The translations under genes and the position numbers were made by a program. Positions 8,554-16,021 of a stretch of DNA of 22,791 nucleotides are shown piece after piece. This stretch comes from JAVBPP01 sp031549535 (GTDB lineage Bacteria; Bacillota; Clostridia; Oscillospirales; Acutalibacteraceae), in contig JAVBPP010000076.1 in the NCBI GenBank assembly GCA_031549535.1, positions 1 to 22,791 of the forward strand, read 5' to 3'. The notes under the pieces were generated by a model. The model searched no databases, was not told the origin of the DNA, and worked only from the letters and a program-made list of their open reading frames with translations. Numbering within the stretch: the stretch's first letter is position 1; the number at the start of each line of letters is the position of its first letter.

Positions 8554-8925
8554 ATGTATCAACAAGATTGGTTTATGCGCCAGGTGGAATCCCTGGGCAA
8601 ACTCGTGGCTAAACTGCTTTTAAAAAAAGACAGCCCGGGCTATGAAATATTTGACGAGGATCATTTGACTGACACGGATATGCTCTATTTGCAAATTCAC
8701 GCTTTGCTGGATGAGCAGGCCTACAAACAGGCGGAGGAGCTGCTGTTTACGCACATGAACCCAAGCGATAAGGGCGGCCTCGCCATTGCTCTGGCCTTTT
8801 TCGCGCAGTTAAACGCAAAGAGCGCCGAAGAATTGGAGCAGCATGGTTACAGCCGCGAGGAAGTGGAAAAAGGAATCCGTAAAGCTGCAGAGCTTTACGG
8901 ATTGGATACCAGTATGCTTCGTTAA
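8554..8925 (+). CDS. Small helical protein, DUF6483-like
   Basis: This 123-residue protein begins YQQDWFMRQVESLGKLVAKLL. That matches my recollection of the DUF6483 family of small helical Firmicute proteins with an N-terminal MRQIE-type motif. The family has no known function. The sequence is rich in Leu, Glu, Lys and Ala and is predicted all-helical, with a helix-hairpin layout reminiscent of a tetratricopeptide-like fold (ALLDEQAYKQAEELLFTHM). It has no signal peptide, membrane segment or cysteine motif. GAGG at 8541-8544 precedes the ATG by nine bases, and the gene starts 15 bases after the DUF1893 stop, so it is probably the last gene of the run. It converges on the alpha-galactosidase gene with only 19 bases between the stops. 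Confidence 0.75.
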   Translation: MYQQDWFMRQVESLGKLVAKLLLKKDSPGYEIFDEDHLTDTDMLYLQIHALLDEQAYKQAEELLFTHMNPSDKGGLAIALAFFAQLNAKSAEELEQHGYSREEVEKGIRKAAELYGLDTSMLR

Positions 8926-8944
8926 TTTGATGGTGATGGAGCGG

Positions 8945-10690
8945 CTACGCCTCATCCTCTTCCAGCGCACGTACACGGAACACTTTAACGCCGTGGCCGG
9001 GAACAACACTTTGCACCTTTTCCGAGGTCACCTGACGGGTTTTGTCCCAAAGGTCATACAGCTCATAGTAGTCGGTATAGGGTGTGTCGATATAGGCCTG
9101 GCACAAAATGTCATTTAAGCTGTAATCTGTTTCCTTTGCCTCGCCGCCCTTATTGAAGAAGCACAGGGCAAAGTCTCCGCCGGCCAGGGGTTTGACCAGC
9201 ACATCGAACAGCCCGTTGGTGGAAATACGGCGGCACTGTACGCCCAGCGGATCTTGGTCAATTGCAATCATATCGCGGTTTGTTACAATTTGCAGCGTGC
9301 GGTCATATAAATCCGGCTTCCCCTCCGGGGTAACAAAGCGGCGAATATCGTTGCCCAAAATTAAGGGCGCGGCCATCATGCACCACAGGCTGAAATGGGC
9401 GCGGTTTTCATCATCCGTCAGCTCGCCGTTGCCGACCTCGAGCATATCCGGGTCGTTCCACGCGCCGGGCTTGGCGTGTTTATACAGCTTGATATTCACC
9501 TCATAAATGGCCAGAACGGATGCCCAGAACGCTTTGATATCGGGCGTTGTGCGCCAAAGGTTGCCCGCCGCACTGCCCCAGCGCCAGGGCAGATTCAGAC
9601 CCCACTCGCAAATGGAGTATACAATTTTCTTTTCCGGCTGACCGGTTTTTTCGGCGTATTCCCGCGTGGCACGCATGAGCTCTTTGCCCATATTGGCGTA
9701 CTGCATGGCGGCACTGTCCTGCCGGGAGGCAACCGGGTTATAAAGCTGAATCGTGTTTGTGCCTTTTTCCAGTGTAATCTTTAGTTGGTGGCGCCCGCTT
9801 GCGCTAAACGCGCGGGAGGGCGGCACCGTTGTTTTATAACAGCTTGCATCATTCACTGACAGCTCCAGATATTTATTGGAGTTGCTTTTTTTGCGGATGC
9901 ACAGTGTGAGGATGTATTCCCCAGTTTCCGAAACATGAATATTCCGGAATTCGGCTGTGCCGGTATGCCCGGAGAGACCGTCAATATACTCGCCGCTATC
10001 CAGCTTTTCGTCCCGAACGATGCGCGCCTCGCCCGAAAGTACGGCTTCACTTGCGTAATGAATCTGCTCCTCTGAGGAGCCGGGCTTCGAAATGGTAATG
10101 CATTCCACACAGGGTGCGCGGGAAGGGATGGGCACATTGTGGCAGAAGTCATACTTGAAATATTCCACACCCCATTCGGCAAAGGTATCCGCATCAATCG
10201 CTTCGTTGCCAAGGCTCGCGGGCAAATCCTCGCAGGTAAGTGTGCCGTTGGAGGTGTAAATCCCAAGCTTAACGCCAAGCGCATTCACTTTTTTCACCAA
10301 AGCGGGTATCCCGTTGGGGAAGGTGACAAAATCGCCCTGCAGCCTGCCGTTTTCATCCCGCAGGGAGGACTGCCAGCAGTCATCAATGTTGATATACTGA
10401 TAGCCTGCATCCAACAAGCCGGATTGCTTCATCGCCAGCGCAGTTTCATAAACCAGGGTTTCGTCAATACGGTTGCGAAAGGTATTCCAGCTCGACCAGC
10501 CCATGGGCGGTGTCAAAGCCATACCGTTACCGTAAGCCTGCTCTGTTGGGAATGTCAGCTTAACCGCGTTTGCCGCCTGCTTGGCATAGCTCGCGGGGGC
10601 AAGCTTCTTTTTTTGTAAGGCGAGCCCAGCCGCCGTTAGTCCGGCTGCCGCCGCAGTAACCGCTGAGGCCTTTAGCAATTTTCGTTTCAT
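8945..10690 (-). CDS. GH27 alpha-galactosidase with an inserted CBM6/35-type module
   Basis: This is a predicted retaining alpha-galactosidase (GH27) that releases terminal alpha-galactose, 581 residues long. Residues 1-26 are basic then hydrophobic (KRKLLKASAVTAAAAG...), a likely signal peptide or membrane anchor, so it is probably exported. The catalytic barrel shows TPPMGWSSWNTF, NIDDCWQ, the nucleophile in KYDFC (D181), the acid/base in WRTTPDI (D384) and PGAWNDPDMLEVGNG. About 140 residues (187-328) are inserted directly after the nucleophile motif. They look like a beta-sandwich carbohydrate-binding module (GEYIDGLSGHTGTAEF, GEYILTL, GRHQLKITLEKGTNTIQLYNP). The catalytic domain resumes at M329. 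I chose the ATG at 10690 because GGAGGG (10698-10703 on the opposite strand) is seven bases upstream; a start 17 codons earlier has no such support. Confidence 0.92.
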   Translation of the reverse strand: MKRKLLKASAVTAAAAGLTAAGLALQKKKLAPASYAKQAANAVKLTFPTEQAYGNGMALTPPMGWSSWNTFRNRIDETLVYETALAMKQSGLLDAGYQYINIDDCWQSSLRDENGRLQGDFVTFPNGIPALVKKVNALGVKLGIYTSNGTLTCEDLPASLGNEAIDADTFAEWGVEYFKYDFCHNVPIPSRAPCVECITISKPGSSEEQIHYASEAVLSGEARIVRDEKLDSGEYIDGLSGHTGTAEFRNIHVSETGEYILTLCIRKKSNSNKYLELSVNDASCYKTTVPPSRAFSASGRHQLKITLEKGTNTIQLYNPVASRQDSAAMQYANMGKELMRATREYAEKTGQPEKKIVYSICEWGLNLPWRWGSAAGNLWRTTPDIKAFWASVLAIYEVNIKLYKHAKPGAWNDPDMLEVGNGELTDDENRAHFSLWCMMAAPLILGNDIRRFVTPEGKPDLYDRTLQIVTNRDMIAIDQDPLGVQCRRISTNGLFDVLVKPLAGGDFALCFFNKGGEAKETDYSLNDILCQAYIDTPYTDYYELYDLWDKTRQVTSEKVQSVVPGHGVKVFRVRALEEDEA

Positions 10691-10745
10691 TAAAGTACCC
10701 TCCATCTGTCCCAAATTTGGTAAAAGGGCAATTGTTACCATCTGT

Positions 10746-10751
10746 ATTATA
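10746..10751 (-). promoter_or_regulatory. Candidate -10 box for the alpha-galactosidase gene
   Basis: The minus strand reads TATAAT here, a perfect -10 consensus, about 55 bases upstream of the GH27 start codon. No good -35 match is visible 16-18 bases further upstream (TTCTAT at the 17-base spacing), so the promoter may depend on an activator. Confidence 0.5.
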
Positions 10752-10762
10752 CCTGTAAATTA

Positions 10763-10816
10763 TGAAAAATAGAAGATAAATTTTGAAAAATTAGTAGCAA
10801 ATCCGTGAATTTTTCA
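10763..10816. promoter_or_regulatory. TGAAAAAT repeats in the divergent lon/GH27 intergenic region
   Basis: TGAAAAAT occurs at 10763-10770 and again at 10784-10791, 21 bases apart (two helical turns). An inverted copy, ATTTTTCA, is at 10809-10816; the second and third copies match over nine bases (TGAAAAATT/AATTTTTCA). They lie just upstream of the candidate GH27 -10 box, where an activator could bind. The stretch is AT-rich, so chance is a real alternative. Confidence 0.35.
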
Positions 10817-10865
10817 TGAATTGTTTGTGTCTGTTTTGAAACGACAGAAATGTGCCCTGCTTCGG

Positions 10866-10930
10866 CAGTCAACTGCACAATAATCACGGATTGCGCAGTT
10901 GACTGTTTCGGCAAATTACAGTATACTGTA
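10866..10930. promoter_or_regulatory. Three CAGT-N2-ACTG dyads over the lon promoter (candidate operator array)
   Basis: Three copies of the dyad CAGTNNACTG are present: CAGTCAACTG at 10866-10875, CAGTTGACTG at 10896-10905 and CAGTATACTG at 10919-10928. The third extends to a perfect 14-base palindrome, TACAGTATACTGTA, at 10917-10930. The first two together form an 11-base perfect inverted repeat (10866-10876 with 10895-10905). Copy 2 contains the -35 box and copy 3 contains the -10 box, so a protein bound here would block RNA polymerase. The motif is not CIRCE, the CtsR heptad repeat or the Bacillus LexA box. The binding protein is unknown. Confidence 0.65.
10899..10927 (+). promoter_or_regulatory. 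Sigma-A-type promoter of the lon operon
   Basis: The -35 box TTGACT (10899-10904) and the -10 box TATACT (10922-10927) are separated by exactly 17 bases; each differs from consensus at one position. Transcription would start near 10934, giving a leader of about 40 bases before the lon start codon. Confidence 0.8.
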
Positions 10931-10972
10931 CAGGCATTTGAGATAATCGTTACAGTCAAGGAGCGTGAACAT

Positions 10973-13390
10973 ATGAGCCGGGTTACCGGACCTGCCATGG
11001 CGATTCCCGCCGTGGCGCTGCGCGGCATGGTGGTGTTCCCCGGCATGCTGCTGCATTTTGATGTCGGGCGGGAAAAATCCATTGCGGCAATCAAGGCCGT
11101 GATGAAGGGGGACCAGGAGGTCTTTTTAATTGCGCAAAAAAGCATTGCGCAGGAGGATCCGGAGTTCACCGACCTGTATCATACAGGCGTTGTCGCCAAA
11201 GTGAAGCAAGTGCTCAAGCTGCCCGGAGGAAGCGGGGCGGTTCGCATTGCGGTGGAGGGACTGTACCGTGCGCACATGGACGAGGTGCTGTCAGAAAAGC
11301 CCTATGTGACCGTGGTTGTTTCCAAGGTGCCGGAGCTGGGCGTCAGCTCCGCGCGCAGGGATTATGCCACCGCTTTGCTGCGCAGGGCAAAAGATATTTT
11401 TGATGAATACGCGGAAAATGTGCCGCAGCTGCCGCCGGAGTTTGTGATGACAGTGATGGATGAAACCCGGCCGGGTGCGCTGGCGGATATGATAGCCGGG
11501 AACATTACCATGGATAACGGCGACCGTCAAGCAATTCTGGACGAGATGAATGTACATAAGCGTTTAGAACGCCTTTGCGTCATTCTACTGCGAGAGAGCC
11601 GCCTGCTGGCGCTGGAGGACGATATTCAAGAGCGCGTGCAGAACCAGATTGATAAAAACCAGCGGGAATACTATTTGCGTGAGCAGATGAAAACCATTTC
11701 CATGGAGCTGAACAACGGCTTGGATTTGGAAAACGAGGTGCAGCAGTTCCGCGACCGGATTTTGGAGCTGCAGCTGGACAGCGATACGGAGCAAAAGCTG
11801 CTGCGCGAGTGTGACAGGCTGGAACGCGCATCCCTTTCCTCCCCCGAGGGCACGGTCATCCGCAGTTATATCGAAACCTGCCTTGCCCTGCCTTGGAATA
11901 CGGAATCTAAAGAAAAGCTGGATTTGGCTGCCGCAAAGCGCATATTGGAGCGAGATCATTACGGCATGCAACAGGTTAAGGAGCGCATTTTAGAACACCT
12001 CGCCGTGCGCAAGCTTGCGCCGGAAATTAAGGGGCAGATTCTCTGCCTTTCCGGCCCGCCCGGTGTGGGAAAGACCTCTATCGCAAAATCCGTTGCCACT
12101 GCGCTGGGGCGCAAGTATGTGCGCATTTCCCTGGGCGGCGTGCGGGACGAGGCGGAAATACGCGGCCACAGAAAAACCTATATCGGTTCCATGCCCGGGC
12201 GCATCATGGCCGCCATGCAACAGGCGGGGACGCGCAACCCCCTGATTTTGCTGGATGAGGTGGACAAGCTGGGGAACGACTTTAAGGGCGACCCCTCCTC
12301 CGCGCTGCTGGAGGTGCTGGACGGTGAGCAAAACAACAGTTTTCGCGACCATTATATTGAGTTGCCCTTTGATTTGAGCCGGGTGTTATTCCTCACCACC
12401 GCCAACGTAAGGCAAAATATTCCCGCGCCCCTCTTGGACCGTATGGAGGTCATTGAGCTGGGTAGCTATACTCAGGAAGAAAAGTTTCACATTGCCAAGC
12501 GTCATCTGCTGCCCAAGCAGGCGAAGCGTCACGGATTAAACGGCAAAACCCTGCGTGTGCAGGATGCCGCCTTGCGCTTGATTATTGACGGCTATACGCG
12601 GGAGGCGGGTGTGCGCAAGCTGGAGCAAAAGCTTGCCGCCCTGTGCCGCAAGGCCGCCGCAAAGATTGCCGGGGGCGAAACGGCGCTTTCGGTTAAAGCG
12701 GCGGATGTAGAAACCCTGCTCGGCGCTGCAAAATATAAGGCAGACAGCAAACGTACGGAAAACGAAATCGGCGTTGTCAACGGCCTGGCCTGGACGGCGG
12801 TCGGCGGAGAGATTTTAGAAATTGAAGTGAGCGTAATGGACGGAACGGGCAAGCTGGAGCTGACCGGCTCCCTGGGCGATGTGATGAAGGAATCCGCCCG
12901 TGCCGCCGTGAGCTATATCCGTGCAAACGCACAGGAGTTGGGCATTAGTCCAAGCTTTTATAAAGACAGAGATATTCACATTCATGTCCCCGAGGGCGCG
13001 GTACCCAAGGACGGGCCCTCCGCGGGCGTTACGATGACAACAGCGCTTGTCTCCGCCTTGAGCGGAAAGAAGGTGCGTTGTGATTTTGCCATGACCGGGG
13101 AAATCAGCCTGCGCGGGCGGGTGCTTGCCATCGGCGGACTGAAGGAAAAATCCATGGCGGCTTTTCGCCTGGGCGTGAAAACCGTACTGATTCCCCAGGA
13201 TAATCTCGCCGATTTGGATGAGGTTGACGGGGCAGTGAAGGACGCGTTGGAGTTCATCCCTGTGAAGCATGTTTCGCAGGTTTTGGCGCTTGCGCTGGAG
13301 GACGAACCCGCAGCGAAAGCCGCACAGACGCAACCCCATATGCCTGTTCTGGATACGCGAAGCACCGCTCGCCCCAGCCTGGCACAATAG
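10973..13390 (+). CDS. lon: ATP-dependent protease Lon (LonA)
   Basis: Lon is a cytoplasmic homo-oligomeric AAA+ serine protease that degrades damaged and regulatory proteins. The 805-residue product has the LonA layout. It has an N-terminal substrate-binding domain (starting AIPAVALRGMVVFPGM), an AAA+ module with Walker A GPPGVGKT at 361-368 and Walker B LILLDEVDK near 424-432, and a C-terminal protease domain. The catalytic serine is S683 in DGPSAGVTM and the catalytic lysine is K726 in GGLKEK, with the usual 43-residue spacing. Length fits the family (about 770-815); the last 30 residues after QVLALAL are a poorly conserved tail. ATG 10973 is chosen for AAGGAG at 10958-10963 and because upstream codons lie in the promoter. 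It is the first gene of the lon-engB-lgt-folD-pspC unit. clpX, often its upstream neighbour, is absent. Confidence 0.97.
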   Translation: MSRVTGPAMAIPAVALRGMVVFPGMLLHFDVGREKSIAAIKAVMKGDQEVFLIAQKSIAQEDPEFTDLYHTGVVAKVKQVLKLPGGSGAVRIAVEGLYRAHMDEVLSEKPYVTVVVSKVPELGVSSARRDYATALLRRAKDIFDEYAENVPQLPPEFVMTVMDETRPGALADMIAGNITMDNGDRQAILDEMNVHKRLERLCVILLRESRLLALEDDIQERVQNQIDKNQREYYLREQMKTISMELNNGLDLENEVQQFRDRILELQLDSDTEQKLLRECDRLERASLSSPEGTVIRSYIETCLALPWNTESKEKLDLAAAKRILERDHYGMQQVKERILEHLAVRKLAPEIKGQILCLSGPPGVGKTSIAKSVATALGRKYVRISLGGVRDEAEIRGHRKTYIGSMPGRIMAAMQQAGTRNPLILLDEVDKLGNDFKGDPSSALLEVLDGEQNNSFRDHYIELPFDLSRVLFLTTANVRQNIPAPLLDRMEVIELGSYTQEEKFHIAKRHLLPKQAKRHGLNGKTLRVQDAALRLIIDGYTREAGVRKLEQKLAALCRKAAAKIAGGETALSVKAADVETLLGAAKYKADSKRTENEIGVVNGLAWTAVGGEILEIEVSVMDGTGKLELTGSLGDVMKESARAAVSYIRANAQELGISPSFYKDRDIHIHVPEGAVPKDGPSAGVTMTTALVSALSGKKVRCDFAMTGEISLRGRVLAIGGLKEKSMAAFRLGVKTVLIPQDNLADLDEVDGAVKDALEFIPVKHVSQVLALALEDEPAAKAAQTQPHMPVLDTRSTARPSLAQ

Positions 13391-13416
13391 CAAACGAAGA
13401 GAAGGGAGGGAGTTCT

Positions 13417-14037
13417 ATGCGCTATGATGCGGTTTCATTCAGCGCGTCTTACGGAACAGCGCAGCAGCTCAAACCCTCCGACAGGCCGGAAATTGTGTTT
13501 TCCGGGCGCTCGAATGTAGGCAAGTCCTCCCTGCTGAACAAGCTGTTCCGGCGGAAGAACCTGGCTCGCGTGAGCGCAACGCCCGGCAAGACGATTACCA
13601 TCAACTTTTTTGACGGCGACGGCGTATGGTTTGTGGACTTGCCCGGTTACGGCTACGCGCAGCGCAGTTTTTCAGAAAAACAGCGCTGGTCCAAGCTGAT
13701 GGAGGGCTACTTCCGCTCCGGGCGGAACATTGCGCTGGTGGTGCAGCTGATTGACTCCCGCCACAAACCCAGTGAGCAGGATTTTGAGATGCTGGAGTTT
13801 TTAACCCAAAATGAATTCCGCGTGTTTCTCGCGCTCACGAAGTGCGACAAACTCAAACCCATGGAGCGCAAACGCAGGGAAACGGAATTAGAGCATGAGT
13901 TGGGCGCATACAATACGATACCCCACTGTTTTTTTTCCGGCGAAACGGGAGAAGGCCTGGAGCAGCTGAAACAGGCCATCGAGCAAATTGCCGCAGATAT
14001 AGATACAGACACTAACGCGAATGGAGAGACAGTATGA
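13417..14037 (+). CDS. engB: Ribosome biogenesis GTPase EngB/YsxC
   Basis: EngB (YsxC/YihA) is an essential GTPase that assists late assembly of the large ribosomal subunit. The 206-residue protein has the TRAFAC GTPase motifs in order: G1 GRSNVGKSS at 30-38, the switch region with TPGKT, G3 DLPGYGYA starting at residue 74 and G4 TKCDK at 141-145. The family signature GRSNVGKSSLLN and the GYGYA following DxPG are typical of EngB. Length matches the family (about 195-210). The start is preceded by AGGGAGGG and lies 26 bases after the lon stop; lon-ysxC is also the gene order in Bacillus. The final codons are Asp/Asn/Thr-rich. Its stop overlaps the lgt start (ATGA at 14034-14037). Confidence 0.95.
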   Translation: MRYDAVSFSASYGTAQQLKPSDRPEIVFSGRSNVGKSSLLNKLFRRKNLARVSATPGKTITINFFDGDGVWFVDLPGYGYAQRSFSEKQRWSKLMEGYFRSGRNIALVVQLIDSRHKPSEQDFEMLEFLTQNEFRVFLALTKCDKLKPMERKRRETELEHELGAYNTIPHCFFSGETGEGLEQLKQAIEQIAADIDTDTNANGETV

Positions 14038-15164
14038 GTGGCGTTACAGACGTCTATTTCAAGGGCATTGACCACGTGTTCCATGTCACCAAGGTATTGG
14101 TGGACACCAAAATTTTCGGCATCCCCATCACAATCCACTGGTACGGCGCGATTATCGCGTTTGGGTTTACGCTGGCTGTGTTGTTCGGCGGGCGTATGGC
14201 GTATAAGTGGAAGATGAACCTGGACAAAATGATTGATGTGCTCATTTGGGGCACCATCTTCGGCATCATCGGCGCACGCGCCTATTATGTTGCCTTCAAT
14301 GCGCAGGAATTCAGCGGCATCGGCAGCATGGTGCGCATCTGGGAGGGCGGCATGGCAATTTACGGCGGCCTAATTGGCGGCTTAATTGCGGGCGCTGTGG
14401 TTTGCAAGGTGCGCAAGCTGAACCTGCTCAATCTGCTGGATATTGCCGGGATGAGCTTTTTGCTCGGCCAAGGTATTGGCCGCTGGGGCAACTATTGCAA
14501 CCAGGAGGCCTTCGGCTCCAACACGGAGCTGCCCTGGGGCATGCGCAGCGAGCTGACCACGAACTACCTGTTCAGTCAGCAGGCAGCGCTTGCGGAAAAG
14601 GGCATCACGGTCAACCCCTACGCCTATGTCCACCCCACGTTTTTGTATGAGTCGCTCTGGTGCCTGCTCGGTTTTGGCGTGCTCTACCTCATCACCAAGC
14701 GTTACCGCAAGTTTAGCGGGCAGACTATCCTTTGCTACGGCATCTGGTACGGCCTTGGCCGCACCGTGTTTGAGGGGCTGCGCACGGATAGCCTGTATCT
14801 GTGGAACACGAGTCTGCGCGTTTCGCAAGTTCTATCTATGCTGCTGGTTTTGTTCTGCACAACGCTTTTGATTGTGCTGCTGCGCCGGCACAAGAAGAAT
14901 CCGCAACCAATTGAAGGCGTTGACTTTTTCCGGGACGACCCTACGCCAAAAAAGCAGAAAAAACAAAAGGCGCAGGAGGAGGCGGAGCCTCCCGCGCAAC
15001 AGGCCGAGACCCCGGAACCCCAGCTGGTGACTGCGCCGGAGCAAAACCCCCACGCCATCACCAAGCTCCCCTCGTTTGAAGAAATCGTGCAGGAACAGGA
15101 AACGCCGGGCAGTGAACCGGCACAAGGGAAAGAGGAGGCTGATTCCAATGGAACAGATTATTGA
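14034..15164 (+). CDS. lgt: Prolipoprotein diacylglyceryl transferase with a charged C-terminal tail
   Basis: Lgt transfers diacylglycerol from phosphatidylglycerol to the lipobox cysteine of prelipoproteins at the outer face of the membrane. The 376-residue protein has about seven hydrophobic segments. It carries the Lgt signature GQGIGRWGNYCNQEAFG, with R150 and N153 at the positions of E. coli R143 and N146, then HPTFLYES (H200) and GRTVFEGLRTDSL. At the position of E. coli H103 there is a Tyr (Y110 in AIYGGLIGG), a substitution I believe also occurs in clostridial Lgt proteins. The core ends near residue 290. The remaining 85 or so residues are hydrophilic and rich in Lys, Gln, Glu and Pro, which makes the protein longer than the usual 260-290. 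It overlaps engB by 4 bases and folD by 17. Confidence 0.95.
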   Translation: MSGVTDVYFKGIDHVFHVTKVLVDTKIFGIPITIHWYGAIIAFGFTLAVLFGGRMAYKWKMNLDKMIDVLIWGTIFGIIGARAYYVAFNAQEFSGIGSMVRIWEGGMAIYGGLIGGLIAGAVVCKVRKLNLLNLLDIAGMSFLLGQGIGRWGNYCNQEAFGSNTELPWGMRSELTTNYLFSQQAALAEKGITVNPYAYVHPTFLYESLWCLLGFGVLYLITKRYRKFSGQTILCYGIWYGLGRTVFEGLRTDSLYLWNTSLRVSQVLSMLLVLFCTTLLIVLLRRHKKNPQPIEGVDFFRDDPTPKKQKKQKAQEEAEPPAQQAETPEPQLVTAPEQNPHAITKLPSFEEIVQEQETPGSEPAQGKEEADSNGTDY

Positions 15165-16002
15165 CGGCAAGGCCATAGCCGCGAAGGTGCGCGCACGTTT
15201 TGCGCACGAAGTGGCGCAGTTGAACGGGCAGGGCGTTTACCCCTCGCTCGCGGTCATCATCGTTGGGGAGAACCCGGCCTCGCGCGTTTATGTCAACAAC
15301 AAAAAAGCTGCCTGTGAGCAGCTGGGAATTCAATCTCATGAATTCGCCTTGGCGGCTGACACCGCACAGGAAGAGCTGCTTGCTTTGATTGCGCAGCTCA
15401 ACGCGCGCGCGGATATCAGCGGCATACTCTGCCAGCTCCCTTTGCCGGCACATATTGCAGAAAAAGAAATTCTCAACGCAATTTCTCCGCTCAAGGATGT
15501 TGACGCGTTTCATCCCGTAAACACCGGGCATATTATGATTGGGGACCACGCGTTTCTGCCCTGCACCCCGGCCGGGGTGATGCAGCTGCTACAGGAAGAG
15601 GGCATCTCGGTTGCCGGCAAGCACTGTGTCGTAATCGGGCGCAGCAACATTGTGGGCAAACCCATGGCCATGCTGCTGCTGCAGGAGAATGCCACGGTCA
15701 CAATTTGCCACTCGCGCACCGTGGATTTGCCATCCGTCACCCGGCAGGCGGACATTTTGGTTTCCGCCGTTGGGAGGGCGAAATTTGTTACCCCGGATAT
15801 GGTGAAGGAGGGCGCCGTGGTCATTGACGTTGGCATGAACCACGACGAAAACGGCAAGCTCTGCGGCGATGTGGATTTCGAAGCCGTGCGCCACAAGAGT
15901 TCCTACATCACCCCTGTTCCCGGCGGAGTAGGGCCGATGACCATCACCATGCTGATGCAAAACACCATTACGGCCGCAAAAAAACAGGCGAACCTCGCCT
16001 GA
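15148..16002 (+). CDS. folD: Bifunctional methylenetetrahydrofolate dehydrogenase / methenyltetrahydrofolate cyclohydrolase
   Basis: FolD interconverts 5,10-methylene-, 5,10-methenyl- and 10-formyl-tetrahydrofolate in one-carbon metabolism in the cytoplasm. The product is 284 residues, the standard family length. The folate-site motif Y48-x-x-x-K52 (SRVYVNNKKAA) includes the catalytic lysine. GILCQLPLP and PCTPAGVMQLL are the usual substrate-site segments. The NADP-binding motif is GRSNIVGKPMA from G164, and TPVPGGVGPMTITML closes the protein. ATG 15148 is chosen for AGGAGG at 15133-15138; the frame is open for 24 codons upstream, but that part lies inside lgt. The start overlaps the lgt 3' end by 17 bases. 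Confidence 0.96.
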   Translation: MEQIIDGKAIAAKVRARFAHEVAQLNGQGVYPSLAVIIVGENPASRVYVNNKKAACEQLGIQSHEFALAADTAQEELLALIAQLNARADISGILCQLPLPAHIAEKEILNAISPLKDVDAFHPVNTGHIMIGDHAFLPCTPAGVMQLLQEEGISVAGKHCVVIGRSNIVGKPMAMLLLQENATVTICHSRTVDLPSVTRQADILVSAVGRAKFVTPDMVKEGAVVIDVGMNHDENGKLCGDVDFEAVRHKSSYITPVPGGVGPMTITMLMQNTITAAKKQANLA

Positions 16003-16021
16003 TGAGAAGGAGTACCTGATT

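Noticed and set aside
10066..10080. Palindrome GCTCCTC-T-GAGGAGC
   Set aside because: It lies within the GH27 coding region, encodes an ordinary Ser-Ser-Glu-Glu linker and has no T-run or promoter context.
10866..10905. Divergent promoter on the minus strand using the left arm TTGACT as -35
   Set aside because: The -10 position 17 bases away reads TTCTGT, a poor match, and a better TATAAT lies much nearer the GH27 start.
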